DNA of 16,338 nucleotides from an uncultured Collinsella sp. (GTDB lineage: Bacteria; Actinomycetota; Coriobacteriia; Coriobacteriales; Coriobacteriaceae): contig CALDBJ010000092.1 of the NCBI GenBank assembly GCA_937937835.1, forward strand, positions 1 through 16,338. Reading direction: 5' to 3'. The first letter of the stretch is position 1, and each line of letters starts with the position of its first letter. Both the position numbers and the translations under genes were made by a program. Positions 6,336 to 13,223 of the stretch are shown here, piece by piece. A model generated the notes under the pieces. The model was not told the DNA's origin. It did no database searches and worked only from the letters and a program-made list of their open reading frames with translations.

Positions 6336-6845
6336 ATGGAGCATCTCTCTGTTAAAAAGGCAATCAACCTAGCTCGGAACTTTGGGGCTGCGGGTGTTCT
6401 GGCAGCCGCCCTAGTTATGACCTCTGGGTGCAGCCAGGCAGACGATCATCAGACGGCAGTTCGGGTCGCCGATTCTGATAACGCGCAGGAAGACGGGGTT
6501 TACGGCAAGATGAAGTATTCAGTCACCGGCGTCGAGGTGCATGATTCCCCGACTGGCGATGGCGGGAAGGTTGCCGTTGTTCGCTGGCACGCCATTAACA
6601 ACCGATCGGCAGATTCATGCGCTGTTGGTAGCTACATCACGGCTTATCAAAGTAAGCAGATGCTATCTCGCGGGTTTGCCGCCGATTTGCAGGAAGATCA
6701 CTTCTCTTCGCAAGGGCTTGCGCCGGGAGGCGAATGCGACGGTGTGTCGATTTTTGACCTCAACGACATGTCTCCCATCGAAGTGAAAGTCGACGGGGTT
6801 GGTGCCGGGTCGAACTCCCTCGACCAGACTTTTGAATTGGAATAG
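6336..6845 (+). CDS. DUF5067-like lipoprotein
   Basis: This 169-residue lipoprotein has a basic start, a hydrophobic stretch (about 18-28, AAGVLAAALVM) and the lipobox TSGC with Cys32 as the lipidated residue. The mature domain (about 50-169) has the pattern of DUF5067/DUF4352-type immunoglobulin-like folds: YGKMKYSVTGVEV, KVAVVRWHAINNRSADS, LAPGGECDGVSIFDL. Such domains sit outside the membrane, and their binding partners are mostly unknown. GGAG lies 7 nt before ATG 6336. It is last in the operon, 34 nt after the membrane-protein gene. The TCTAGA array beginning at 6863 follows its stop. Confidence 0.65.
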   Translation: MEHLSVKKAINLARNFGAAGVLAAALVMTSGCSQADDHQTAVRVADSDNAQEDGVYGKMKYSVTGVEVHDSPTGDGGKVAVVRWHAINNRSADSCAVGSYITAYQSKQMLSRGFAADLQEDHFSSQGLAPGGECDGVSIFDLNDMSPIEVKVDGVGAGSNSLDQTFELE

Positions 6846-6862
6846 TCCATATGGCGCCTAAT

Positions 6863-6903
6863 TTCTAGAAACCTTCTAGAGCGCTTCTAGAAGGTTTCTA
6901 GAA
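6863..6903. repeat. TCTAGA array, four units at 11-bp spacing
   Basis: TTCTAGAA-type units begin at 6863, 6874, 6885 and 6896, exactly 11 bp apart (the second ends in G). The outer pairs form an 18-bp perfect inverted repeat around GCGCT. The array sits between the convergent ends of the lipoprotein and metallophosphoesterase genes and encodes the last residues of the latter. There is no T-run, so it is not a standard terminator. The same array type occurs at 11398, 14545, 14621 and 15162. Confidence 0.8.
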
Positions 6904-7613
6904 GCGGGCGCAGCATCTTCGACCGGCACGATGTCTCGGTAGATAAGGCGATGCCTGGCGTCACGCCACTCGTCGCCGTGGTAGTGGCCGAAGAACCAGG
7001 CGCGGCAGCCGAGTCGCCCGTCGAGCTCGCCAAGGAATCGTTGCAGCCGGTCGTCCAGATACTCGCGTTCGCGCTCCCGGCATAGTTGCTCTGCCAGGTC
7101 GGCAGGAGCCTCGTGAGTCACAACGTAGTCGACCTTCCAGCCCACGCGATCGAGCGAGGCGCGGCAGTGCCCCATCTCTTCCACGCTCGGTATCTCCTCG
7201 GGCCACCAGCTCCTCCCCTCCTTGCGATACTGCCTGTCGTTGCTCGCGGCGCCGCCCATGGCAAGGACTGTGAGCCCGTCGATATCGAACACCTCTCCGC
7301 GCATCAGGTGCAGCACGTGCGGTCGCGCCTCGTGGACGAACCCGCCGTTCCACTCCCGCACCGGCAGCCCAGCCAGGGCGTGGTGATTCTCATGGTTGCC
7401 GTCTACGAAACACGTGGTCCACGGCTTCGACTCGAACCAGTCGAGCCAGTATTTCTCGGCGTTGGATCCATCCCAGACAAAGCCGAAGTCGCCGGCCACG
7501 ATCACCACGTCATCGCGCGTCAGGGTCCGGCCCAGCGGCCAATTTTTGAATGCAAACCGGCTGGACCCGTACTCGGCCCTGCCGTGCACGTCGCCTGTCA
7601 CATAGACCGTCAT
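6876..7613 (-). CDS. Metallophosphoesterase, third of three
   Basis: This 245-residue calcineurin-like phosphoesterase shows all metal-binding motifs: TGDVHG (Asp8, His10), AGDFGFVWD (Asp42), DGNHE (71-75), VTHEAP and GHYHGDEW. The chemistry is hydrolysis of a phosphomonoester or phosphodiester with two metal ions; the substrate cannot be read from sequence. The start at 7613 makes a TGATG overlap with the upstream gene, so translation is coupled. It closely parallels that upstream gene (same MTVYVTGD start, same GRSWWPEE/YSSWWPQE block), so the two are paralogues by duplication. The C-terminal tail (ASRNLLEAL) and stop codon are encoded by the TCTAGA array, suggesting the original stop was displaced or the array came later. 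Confidence 0.85.
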   Translation of the reverse strand: MTVYVTGDVHGRAEYGSSRFAFKNWPLGRTLTRDDVVIVAGDFGFVWDGSNAEKYWLDWFESKPWTTCFVDGNHENHHALAGLPVREWNGGFVHEARPHVLHLMRGEVFDIDGLTVLAMGGAASNDRQYRKEGRSWWPEEIPSVEEMGHCRASLDRVGWKVDYVVTHEAPADLAEQLCREREREYLDDRLQRFLGELDGRLGCRAWFFGHYHGDEWRDARHRLIYRDIVPVEDAAPASRNLLEAL

Positions 7614-8338
7614 CAGTACGCACCCCACGGCAGGAGTTTGTCCCCGAGCCTCACGATCCGGTCATACAGCACCGTGTGCCGTTCGTCCGGATTGGCATCG
7701 CGATGGAAATGTCCGTAATACCATCGCTTGTAGTCCAGGCGGTCCTCGAGCTCGTCGAGGAATCCGGTCAGCCGGTCCACATCAGGGCGTTCCCAGCCTG
7801 GGTCCGGGTAGAGCGTCGGCGAGAGCATGCGCGTCGAGCAGGTATGGGTGATGACGCAGTCGACCTTCCAGCCGACCTCGTCGAGCTTTGCCCGCGCGGC
7901 ATCGAATTCGCGCTCGTCCGGGAGCTCCTGAGGCCACCAGCTGGAATACGGAACGCGGTATTCCCTGTCCACGCTCGTGGCACCGCCCATGGTGAAGATT
8001 GTCGAGCCGTCGAGCTCGAAGACCTCGCCGCGCGTCAGGCGCCGAATGGGCGAGGTGTCCGACAGGTGCTGCGTCAGCCCGCCATGCCATAACTCCACGG
8101 GGCGCTCCGCCCAGTGATCGAAGCGCTCGTGGTTGCCGTCGACGAACAGCACCGTGTAGGGGCGCGACTCCAGCCAAACGATGTCGGCGCATTCCTCAGC
8201 GGAAAAGTTCCACGGAAAGCCAAAGTCACCGGCAACGATGAGATAGTCGTCGCTGGTAAGACTGTCGCCAAGCTCCCAGTCGCGGAGCTTTTGCATGTCG
8301 AGCCCACCGTGGATGTCGCCTGTCACATAGACCGTCAT
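7613..8338 (-). CDS. Metallophosphoesterase, second of three
   Basis: This 241-residue calcineurin-like phosphoesterase has TGDIHG (Asp8, His10), AGDFGFPW (36-43), DGNHERFD (68-75), VITHTCS and GHFHRDANPD. ATG 8338 overlaps the previous stop as ATGA, with GAAGAGG upstream, so it is coupled. The open frame extends to 8593 inside the previous gene, but those codons read as a shadow. Compared with the third enzyme it has an extra segment after THTCS (MLSPTLYPDPGWERPDVDRL). It is cytoplasmic, with no signal peptide. Likely substrates in this family include nucleotides, cyclic nucleotides and phosphoproteins, and none can be selected here. Confidence 0.85.
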   Translation of the reverse strand: MTVYVTGDIHGGLDMQKLRDWELGDSLTSDDYLIVAGDFGFPWNFSAEECADIVWLESRPYTVLFVDGNHERFDHWAERPVELWHGGLTQHLSDTSPIRRLTRGEVFELDGSTIFTMGGATSVDREYRVPYSSWWPQELPDEREFDAARAKLDEVGWKVDCVITHTCSTRMLSPTLYPDPGWERPDVDRLTGFLDELEDRLDYKRWYYGHFHRDANPDERHTVLYDRIVRLGDKLLPWGAY

Positions 8339-8973
8339 CGGATCGCCTCTTCCCTCTTGTACGCCGCCAGCTCGCGCTCGACCTGCCTGTCGCCGGTCTC
8401 GTTGACCCACCAGGGCCACTTCACCCGGCCGCACGGCTCGTCGACTCCCGCGAACCATTCCCTCAGCCCGTCGAGGCTCACCGGGGAATGCCCGTTGGCA
8501 TCGCAACCGACGTCGTAGCGCAGAAGGCCCTGCTTGCGGTTGAACTCGTTGTACGCGCCGCCGCTGCTGTGGATATGCCCGTGGAGGTGCCACGATCCAT
8601 GGTTCATGCCCTGCCAGTCGGCCATGGGGTAATGGCTCAGGACAATCTTCTGCCCGTCGATCTTGAGCACGCAGATCGGCGGCTCCACGGTGAATGCACC
8701 CGCGACCGCCGTCCGGGTCCAGTCCTTGTCGTGGTTTCCCGGGACGAGGTGGATACGCCTGCAGGCGATTCGCTTGCGCAGCCCATAGGCGTCCTGGGCG
8801 GTCATCTTGAATGAGAAATCTCCCAGGATGTAGAGCTCGTCGTCCATGGCGACCCTACCGTTGATGCTGTCGACGATGGCGTCGTTCATCTGCCAAATCG
8901 TCTCCCACGGGCGGTCGGTGAACTTCAGGACGTTCTCGTGCCCGAAGTGCGTGTCACTGGTGAACCAGATCAT
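8335..8973 (-). CDS. Metallophosphoesterase, first of three (phage-type short form)
   Basis: This 212-residue enzyme belongs to the short metallophosphoesterases often carried by phages and plasmids. Motifs are TSDTHFGHENVL (Asp7, His9), LGDFSF, VPGNHDKDW, LSHYPM, LHGHIHSS and a terminal VGCDANGHSPVSLD. It differs clearly from the two downstream enzymes, so the operon holds two subfamilies. ATG 8973 has GGGAGA 8 nt upstream. The gene leads a minus-strand operon of three whose genes overlap by 4 and 1-3 nt, so the products are made together and may act on one pathway. No nuclease, ligase or helicase partner adjoins to define it. Confidence 0.85.
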   Translation of the reverse strand: MIWFTSDTHFGHENVLKFTDRPWETIWQMNDAIVDSINGRVAMDDELYILGDFSFKMTAQDAYGLRKRIACRRIHLVPGNHDKDWTRTAVAGAFTVEPPICVLKIDGQKIVLSHYPMADWQGMNHGSWHLHGHIHSSGGAYNEFNRKQGLLRYDVGCDANGHSPVSLDGLREWFAGVDEPCGRVKWPWWVNETGDRQVERELAAYKREEAIR

Positions 8974-9031
8974 TCCATTGTCTCCCTGTCGCTAAAAACC
9001 GTTCTCCTTTGCGCAGTTGAGGAGACGTATT

Positions 9032-9154
9032 TTGAGCGACATGAGGCGTTCGAACCTCATGTTCTGTGCTCCAATCTGCCGGATTGTTCCAGCTAAAACT
9101 TTAAAACCTCGTGCGGATAGAAAACCTTGTCCCGTTTGTGGGGTCATAGTATAG
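9032..9154 (+). CDS. 40-residue zinc-ribbon-like microprotein
   Basis: A short frame starts at TTG 9032 behind TTGAGGAG (7-nt gap); an in-frame ATG lies at 9041. It encodes SDMRRSNLMFCAPICRIV, then PAKTLKPRADR, then KPCPVCGVIV. The spacing C-x3-C, 21 residues, C-x2-C looks like a zinc ribbon. Codons end at TAG 9152-9154. It diverges from the metallophosphoesterase operon and overlaps that operon's leader. A 51-codon frame on the opposite strand covers the same bases but has no ribosome site. Small Cys4 proteins often modulate transcription or bind RNA; nothing more can be said. Confidence 0.5.
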   Translation: MSDMRRSNLMFCAPICRIVPAKTLKPRADRKPCPVCGVIV

Positions 9155-9157
9155 GCA

Positions 9158-9253
9158 CTGTTAGAACTAATAGCCCAAATCCGTTGCCAACTGGCCGCTA
9201 TTAGCAACTATTAGGCCTTTTGGACAGCCGAGCTGACTAATAGCCGCTATTTG
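9158..9253. repeat. Paired CTATTAG heptamers, locus 1
   Basis: Heptamers CTATTAG or the complement CTAATAG occur at 9167, 9198, 9208 and 9237, with variants at 9158 (CTGTTAG) and 9247 (CTATTTG). Within pairs the starts are 10 bp apart (9 for the first). Relative to 9198 the last four units lie at 0, 10, 39 and 49. The same offsets recur at 15051. This looks like a three-subsite protein-binding locus. The remaining bases to 9400 hold no gene that I can support. Confidence 0.65.
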
Positions 9254-9304
9254 TTGGGCTGTTTTGCAACCGCGAACGCTGCCGTGGATTCTTGATACGG
9301 CGCA

Positions 9305-9334
9305 TCGACAACAGCAATGTCAAGCGGGTAGAAT
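9305..9334 (+). promoter_or_regulatory. Promoter candidate, antisense to the 41-residue peptide
   Basis: TCGACA (9305-9310) and TAGAAT (9329-9334) are separated by 18 bp. Transcripts from about 9341 would run into the complement of the small peptide gene at 9404-9529. If real, this would be the antitoxin RNA promoter of a type I system. Confidence 0.35.
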
Positions 9335-9403
9335 GGTGCCGACGGCAGCCCAAGTTGTAGAGAGCTGGGCAGAGCCGTTGCGTTAGAAAGTTAGGTCATC
9401 GTC

Positions 9404-9529
9404 TTAGCGACGGTGGCCTTTCTTTTTGGGCTTCGAGCCCTGCTTGAGTGCCTTGGAAAGGCCGACAAGGGCCGTGAGGAGCGAGACCAGGGCGGTCAGG
9501 AACTTCACGAACTCGGTGAAATCGGTCAT
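9404..9529 (-). CDS. 41-residue amphipathic peptide with basic tail, type I toxin-like
   Basis: ATG 9529 follows GGGAGG by 8 nt. Residues 1-29 (TDFTEFVKFLTALVSLLTAL and on) form a hydrophobic or amphipathic helix. The tail GSKPKKKGHRR is strongly basic. One helix plus a positive tail is the usual form of small membrane-acting toxins and holin-like peptides, and this is inference from form alone. The ribosome site is masked by a hairpin (9538-9555). A promoter candidate TGCTAGAAT lies at 9593-9601 on the minus strand and a plus-strand promoter at 9305 points toward the gene. It follows the orphan RelB-like antitoxin gene, where the toxin would be expected, but its size rules out a RelE toxin. 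Confidence 0.55.
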   Translation of the reverse strand: MTDFTEFVKFLTALVSLLTALVGLSKALKQGSKPKKKGHRR

Positions 9530-9537
9530 GGGCATCA

Positions 9538-9555
9538 CCTCCCATCGGATGGAGG
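9538..9555 (-). promoter_or_regulatory. Hairpin masking the peptide's ribosome site
   Basis: On the minus strand CCTCC pairs with GGAGG of the Shine-Dalgarno, and inner ATC pairs with GAT with one bulged G. The leader from the predicted start near 9586 is about 57 nt and mostly structured. This matches the occluded leaders of type I toxins and the similar hairpin at 1445-1466. Confidence 0.4.
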
Positions 9556-9592
9556 GCTCTGCCCGGCACAAGGGCTGCCGACAGCGCTGCTG

Positions 9593-9601
9593 ATTCTAGC
9601 A
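9593..9601 (-). promoter_or_regulatory. Extended -10 for the 41-residue peptide
   Basis: Read on the minus strand, TGCTAGAAT fits the extended -10 pattern TGnTAnAAT. No good -35 is seen. It lies just after the stop of the antitoxin-like gene at 9607, so the peptide could have its own start of transcription. Confidence 0.35.
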
Positions 9602-9606
9602 GAGCG

Positions 9607-9873
9607 TCATTCTTCTTCGATCAATCCGTGCTCCACTCCCTCGCCGGAATCAAGCCTTTCTGCAGCTACCTCTAGGTGTTTCTGGTTCTCTTTGCTCCAG
9701 AAAGGATCAATCTCCTCGCCCGGGGTTCCAGTGATCTCGGTGACATCGTCGGCATCGACCTTGAGCTTTGCGACGATTTCTTTCACCACCCGGCGCCGTG
9801 CCTCATCTTTGATCTCCTCGCCGACCTCGCCAAACTCCATCGACGGCCCGTCCTTGCTCACCGGTCCATACAT
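9607..9873 (-). CDS. Orphan RelB-like antitoxin
   Basis: This 88-residue acidic protein ends with the pattern DPFWSKENQKHLEVAAERLD, then GEGVEHGLIEEE, resembling the C termini of RelB/YefM-class antitoxins (PFxSxENxxxL...). The N-terminal part (FGEVGEEIKDEARRRVVKEI, then AKLKVDADDVTEITG) is helical, and the DNA-binding fold is not certain. ATG 9873 has AGGGGG about 6 nt upstream. No RelE-, Txe- or YoeB-like toxin lies downstream; the next gene is the 41-residue peptide. It may be an orphan neutralising a chromosomal toxin or the remnant of a lost pair. The inverted repeat ATCCATC/GATGGAT (9892-9898/9905-9911), a TTCTAGAA (9913) and the palindrome at 9934 lie in its promoter zone. Confidence 0.5.
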   Translation of the reverse strand: MYGPVSKDGPSMEFGEVGEEIKDEARRRVVKEIVAKLKVDADDVTEITGTPGEEIDPFWSKENQKHLEVAAERLDSGEGVEHGLIEEE

Positions 9874-9891
9874 ATGGATCCCCCTTTTTCA

Positions 9892-9959
9892 ATCCATCTA
9901 TTGCGATGGATCTTCTAGAAATTGGGCAAAAGCGTACTCATGCAACGTTGCATGAGTAC
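9892..9959. promoter_or_regulatory. Composite control site: inverted repeat, TTCTAGAA and 26-bp palindrome
   Basis: Three elements lie between dnaB and the antitoxin-like gene: ATCCATC/GATGGAT (9892-9911), a single TTCTAGAA (9913-9920) and a perfect 26-bp palindrome (9934-9959). The palindrome is centred on TGCAACGTTGCA with outer arms GTACTCA/TGAGTAC. It is two origin iterons (GTTGCATGAGTAC) set head to head. The likely ligand is a dimer of the replication initiator, and the site may govern the antitoxin-like gene. Confidence 0.65.
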
Positions 9960-9972
9960 ACAATACACCGCA

Positions 9973-11331
<1,359 letters not shown>

Positions 11332-11344
11332 ATTTGGCCTTCCT

Positions 11345-11380
11345 ACTGCGTACCAATGCAACGTTGCATTGGTACGCAGT
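11345..11380. promoter_or_regulatory. 36-bp perfect palindrome upstream of dnaB
   Basis: The palindrome is centred on TGCAACGTTGCA with outer arms beginning ACTGCGTACCA and ending TGGTACGCAGT. It lies 14-49 bp before the dnaB start and overlaps its ribosome-site region. The core equals the head-to-head iteron core at 9934, 11436 and 12742-12767. It is a strong candidate for initiator autoregulation of helicase supply. Confidence 0.75.
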
Positions 11381-11397
11381 TGAATAATTTGCTATTT

Positions 11398-11425
11398 TCT
11401 AGATATTTTCTAGAAAATATCTAGA
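11398..11425. repeat. TCTAGA array, three units, 28-bp palindrome
   Basis: TCTAGA begins at 11398, 11409 and 11420, 11 bp apart, and the entire stretch is one perfect palindrome with TATTT/AAATA spacers. It lies between rep and dnaB, flanked by two TGCAACGTTGCA palindromes, so two DNA-binding proteins probably meet here. Confidence 0.8.
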
Positions 11426-11435
11426 TTTATCCCTT

Positions 11436-11471
11436 AATGCGCACTGATGCAACGTTGCATCAGTGCGCATT
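11436..11471. promoter_or_regulatory. 36-bp perfect palindrome at the rep 3' end
   Basis: The core TGCAACGTTGCA is flanked by AATGCGCACTGA and its complement. The right arm ends on the first base of the rep stop codon complement (TAA, 11471-11473). It could hinder rep read-through or anchor initiator looping to the origin. No T-run follows, so a protein site is more likely than a terminator. Confidence 0.7.
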
Positions 11472-12283
11472 TACTTGTTTCTCTTTCTCGACTTCTTGAG
11501 AATCGCTTCCAGTGCTCGTGTGCGGTCATCTTCGAGACGGACCGCAGCAACAGCGGCCCCCGACGCGATTTCCGGCACGACCTGCTTTCCCTGCTTCTTG
11601 AGCTCAATGAAACCTTGCTCAGCAAGATGCTTCCTAGCCTTTTGGAGCGCGGAGACGGAAATACCCAGAAGCTCTGCCAGCTCCGGGTTCTTCATCGCGC
11701 CGCGGGGGTGGTCCAGCAGACTTTGGGACACGAGGTCGCCGAACACGACACAGGCTGCATCGTGGAACGCATCACTTGCAAGCATGAATCTCGGCACGTG
11801 AAGGAACTGACCGCTAATCAATTCGCTTTTGGACATGCCGACAAAGTTACCGATTTCATCAAAGTCAACCGAAAGAGCCCCGCTTTCCGAGCGCACGACC
11901 CATCCCCAACCAACCATCTCGTTGATGGTTGTACTCACTCGGCACCGATCGATATCAAGTTCGACGGCCGTTGACTCACGAAGCTCGGAAAGACCAGATC
12001 CGATATGCGAGAGCAGGATAACGGTTCCGATCGAGCATTTGCGCCCATTCGGCATCGTCTTGCCAACCACCGAAACGAGACCGAGGCGCACGAGAAGCCA
12101 TGGATAGTCCTTGAGCTCACGGGTTGCGACGGGGCGCTGCAGCACAGGCGCTGCAGCGGAAGTACCCAGATTGCCTCCACCAACCGAAAGCTCGGTTTGG
12201 AACACGAACGGCGCAGGGGCATCATTCGATTTTTCAGATTGACTGCCGACGGCGGCAGCCAGAGCGTTTGCCAAGCTGGTCAT
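11471..12283 (-). CDS. Plasmid replication initiator (two winged-helix segments)
   Basis: This 270-residue protein is placed as the initiator by position: it lies beside an iteron origin and just before a plasmid dnaB. Two helix-turn-helix segments are visible, ELDIDRCRVSTTINEMVGWG (108-127) and NPELAELLGISVSALQKARK (199-218), the latter followed by HLAEQGFIELKKQGK, a winged-helix wing. The first 50 residues are low-complexity and the C terminus is basic (ILKKSRKRNK). No named Rep family is recognised, and the two-winged-helix plan recalls iteron initiators and DnaD-like proteins. ATG 12283 is preferred, with GAGGT 10 nt upstream; a GTG at 12292 is an alternative. A CopG-like gene and a small antisense RNA lie upstream, the copy-control plan of pMV158-type plasmids. 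Confidence 0.65.
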   Translation of the reverse strand: MTSLANALAAAVGSQSEKSNDAPAPFVFQTELSVGGGNLGTSAAAPVLQRPVATRELKDYPWLLVRLGLVSVVGKTMPNGRKCSIGTVILLSHIGSGLSELRESTAVELDIDRCRVSTTINEMVGWGWVVRSESGALSVDFDEIGNFVGMSKSELISGQFLHVPRFMLASDAFHDAACVVFGDLVSQSLLDHPRGAMKNPELAELLGISVSALQKARKHLAEQGFIELKKQGKQVVPEIASGAAVAAVRLEDDRTRALEAILKKSRKRNK

Positions 12284-12361
12284 GATTATCACGACCTCTA
12301 GCCGACAGCATCATCTGCCAAGGTACATCCACAAAAACCAGCGGTAGAACCGAAGGTACTA

Positions 12362-12370
12362 TGGTATGAT
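12362..12370 (+). promoter_or_regulatory. Promoter of the countertranscript RNA
   Basis: TGGTATGAT is a good extended -10 (TGnTATnAT) on the plus strand; the -35 position is weak. Transcription would start near 12377, and a rho-independent terminator follows at 12402-12438. Confidence 0.5.
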
Positions 12371-12376
12371 GTCCTT

Positions 12377-12438
12377 GACAAATCGATATCACGTCGGAAA
12401 GAAAGACTCATTTGCTTGGCGGCTGCGAGTCTTTTTTT
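12377..12438 (+). ncRNA. Putative countertranscript RNA controlling rep
   Basis: A transcript of about 62 nt is predicted between the extended -10 and the T-run at 12432-12438. It is complementary to the leader between the CopG-like gene (stop at 12443) and rep (start 12283). The same order, repressor gene, antisense RNA, initiator gene, controls copy number in pMV158/pLS1, where RNAII is about 50 nt. There is no sequence homology to claim. The shared hairpin on the minus strand, ending GAGTCTTTCTTTCC, could act as an attenuator in the rep mRNA. Confidence 0.5.
12402..12438 (+). terminator. Rho-independent terminator
   Basis: AAAGACTC (12402-12409) pairs with GAGTCTTT (12427-12434). T continues to 12438, giving seven T bases. 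The 17-nt loop may pair further inside. It ends the putative countertranscript, 4 nt before the CopG-like stop codon complement. Confidence 0.7.
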
Positions 12439-12442
12439 CTGC

Positions 12443-12631
12443 CTATTTTTCCTCATCGCCAGCCCGATCCTCGCGCTCATGAAGCATCTGGTTGCGCAAA
12501 AGCACGCCGATATACCCGGACTTGTTCATTCCGGTCTGCTCGGTAACCTCGGTAAGATAATCCACGAGCTCAACGGGAAGGGTGAGCAACACGCGCTTCT
12601 TGGACGGAGTTGCGTCCTTCTTGGATTCCAT
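12443..12631 (-). CDS. CopG-like ribbon-helix-helix repressor
   Basis: This 62-residue protein has the RHH pattern KKRVLLTLPVELVDYLTEVT (11-30), then GMNKSGYIGVLLRNQMLHER (34-53): strand, helix, turn with Gly, helix. Charged tails flank it. The length and position, immediately before the initiator gene, match CopG-type transcriptional repressors that limit rep expression. A well-formed promoter (12668-12696) precedes it and AAAGG lies 8 nt before ATG 12631. It may repress this promoter and so set copy number together with the antisense RNA. It could instead regulate other plasmid genes. Confidence 0.65.
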   Translation of the reverse strand: MESKKDATPSKKRVLLTLPVELVDYLTEVTEQTGMNKSGYIGVLLRNQMLHEREDRAGDEEK

Positions 12632-12667
12632 CTCAAATACCTTTCTGGCCGAATTTACATTGCAAAT

Positions 12668-12696
12668 AGTATATCCGTATATATCACAATGTTCAA
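12668..12696 (-). promoter_or_regulatory. Strong promoter of the copG-rep operon
   Basis: On the minus strand TTGAAC (12691-12696) and TATACT (12668-12673) are separated by exactly 17 bp. The -10 region includes imperfect symmetry (TATATCCGTATATA), a likely operator of the CopG-like protein. Transcription would begin near 12661. Confidence 0.7.
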
Positions 12697-12741
12697 ATAT
12701 ATTTCTTCACGGTTGAATGCGTTGTCATAACACCTTAACGC

Positions 12742-12905
12742 GTACTCATGCAACGTTGCATCAGTACATAACGTTGCATGAGTACGCACAAAGCGTTGCA
12801 TGAGTACACATTTATGTTGCATCAGTACGTGATAAATAGGGGTTAGCGTTGCATGAGTACATGTCCCTATATATGTAGAGAAAAGAGAATTGAGAATTAA
12901 GAGAG
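12742..12905. other. oriV: Iteron replication origin
   Basis: Six copies of a 13-mer GTTGCATSAGTAC lie here. One is inverted (12742-12754) and five are direct, starting at 12755, 12773, 12795, 12816 and 12848. Direct spacings are 18, 22, 21 and 32 bp, about two helical turns. The first two copies form an almost perfect head-to-head pair around CAACGTTG. An A-rich stretch (12861-12905, TATATATG, AGAGAATTGAGAATTAAGAG) follows and could be the unwinding region. The initiator gene lies 460 bp away. No DnaA box was identified. Confidence 0.8.
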
Positions 12906-12907
12906 AG

Positions 12908-13158
12908 GGCCACAAGTGGCCTAGAACCCTTGCTTGAAACTCACTGAAAGACGAACGTCTTTTTGCAATCGTGAGGTGACTACAGATAGGGCATCTTTTT
13001 TTCAGCTGCTATCCATTTCGACATTCAGTCGACCTCACGTCTAGACCACGGAAACGGCCACAGAATCGAATATCTGACACTTTGGAACCAATTCGACCGT
13101 ATTCCTCAGACTGCATTATTTCGATGCCTTAAATCGGATCTGAGAGCCTACAAGAAAG
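12908..13158. other. Gene-free region beyond the origin
   Basis: No gene is supported. It holds GGCCAC/GTGGCC (12908-12921), the terminator at 12947 and a single TCTAGA (13040). It has one long T-run (GCATCTTTTTTTCAGCTGC near 12995). It probably is the inert edge of the origin or a spacer before the partition operon. Confidence 0.4.
12947..12964 (+). terminator. Short terminator after the origin
   Basis: AAAGAC-GAAC-GTCTTT followed by TT forms a 6-bp stem and a T-run on the plus strand. It would stop transcripts that cross the origin from the left. Confidence 0.5.
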
Positions 13159-13178
13159 AAAAAGCACCTTCCGGTGCT
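13159..13178 (-). terminator. Terminator of the partition operon
   Basis: On the minus strand AGCACC-GGAA-GGTGCT is followed by TTTTCTTTC. It lies 45 nt past the stop at 13224, the last gene of the parA operon. Confidence 0.65.
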
Positions 13179-13223
13179 CTTCTTGACTGACGTTTGATTA
13201 AGATATGTTCGCGAAATGCGATA

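Noticed and set aside
6863..6903. Rho-independent terminator between convergent genes
   Set aside because: Symmetry is strong but no T-run follows on either strand, and the same 11-bp array recurs in promoter regions.
8992..9207. Minus-strand frame opposite the zinc-ribbon ORF
   Set aside because: No ribosome site at either start; the plus-strand frame has both a ribosome site and Cys motifs.
12742..12860. CRISPR array
   Set aside because: Repeat units are only 13 bp with short irregular spacing and one inverted copy, which fits replication iterons.
12655..12915. Minus-strand frame across the iterons
   Set aside because: Its repeated THATL-type peptides are only translated iterons.
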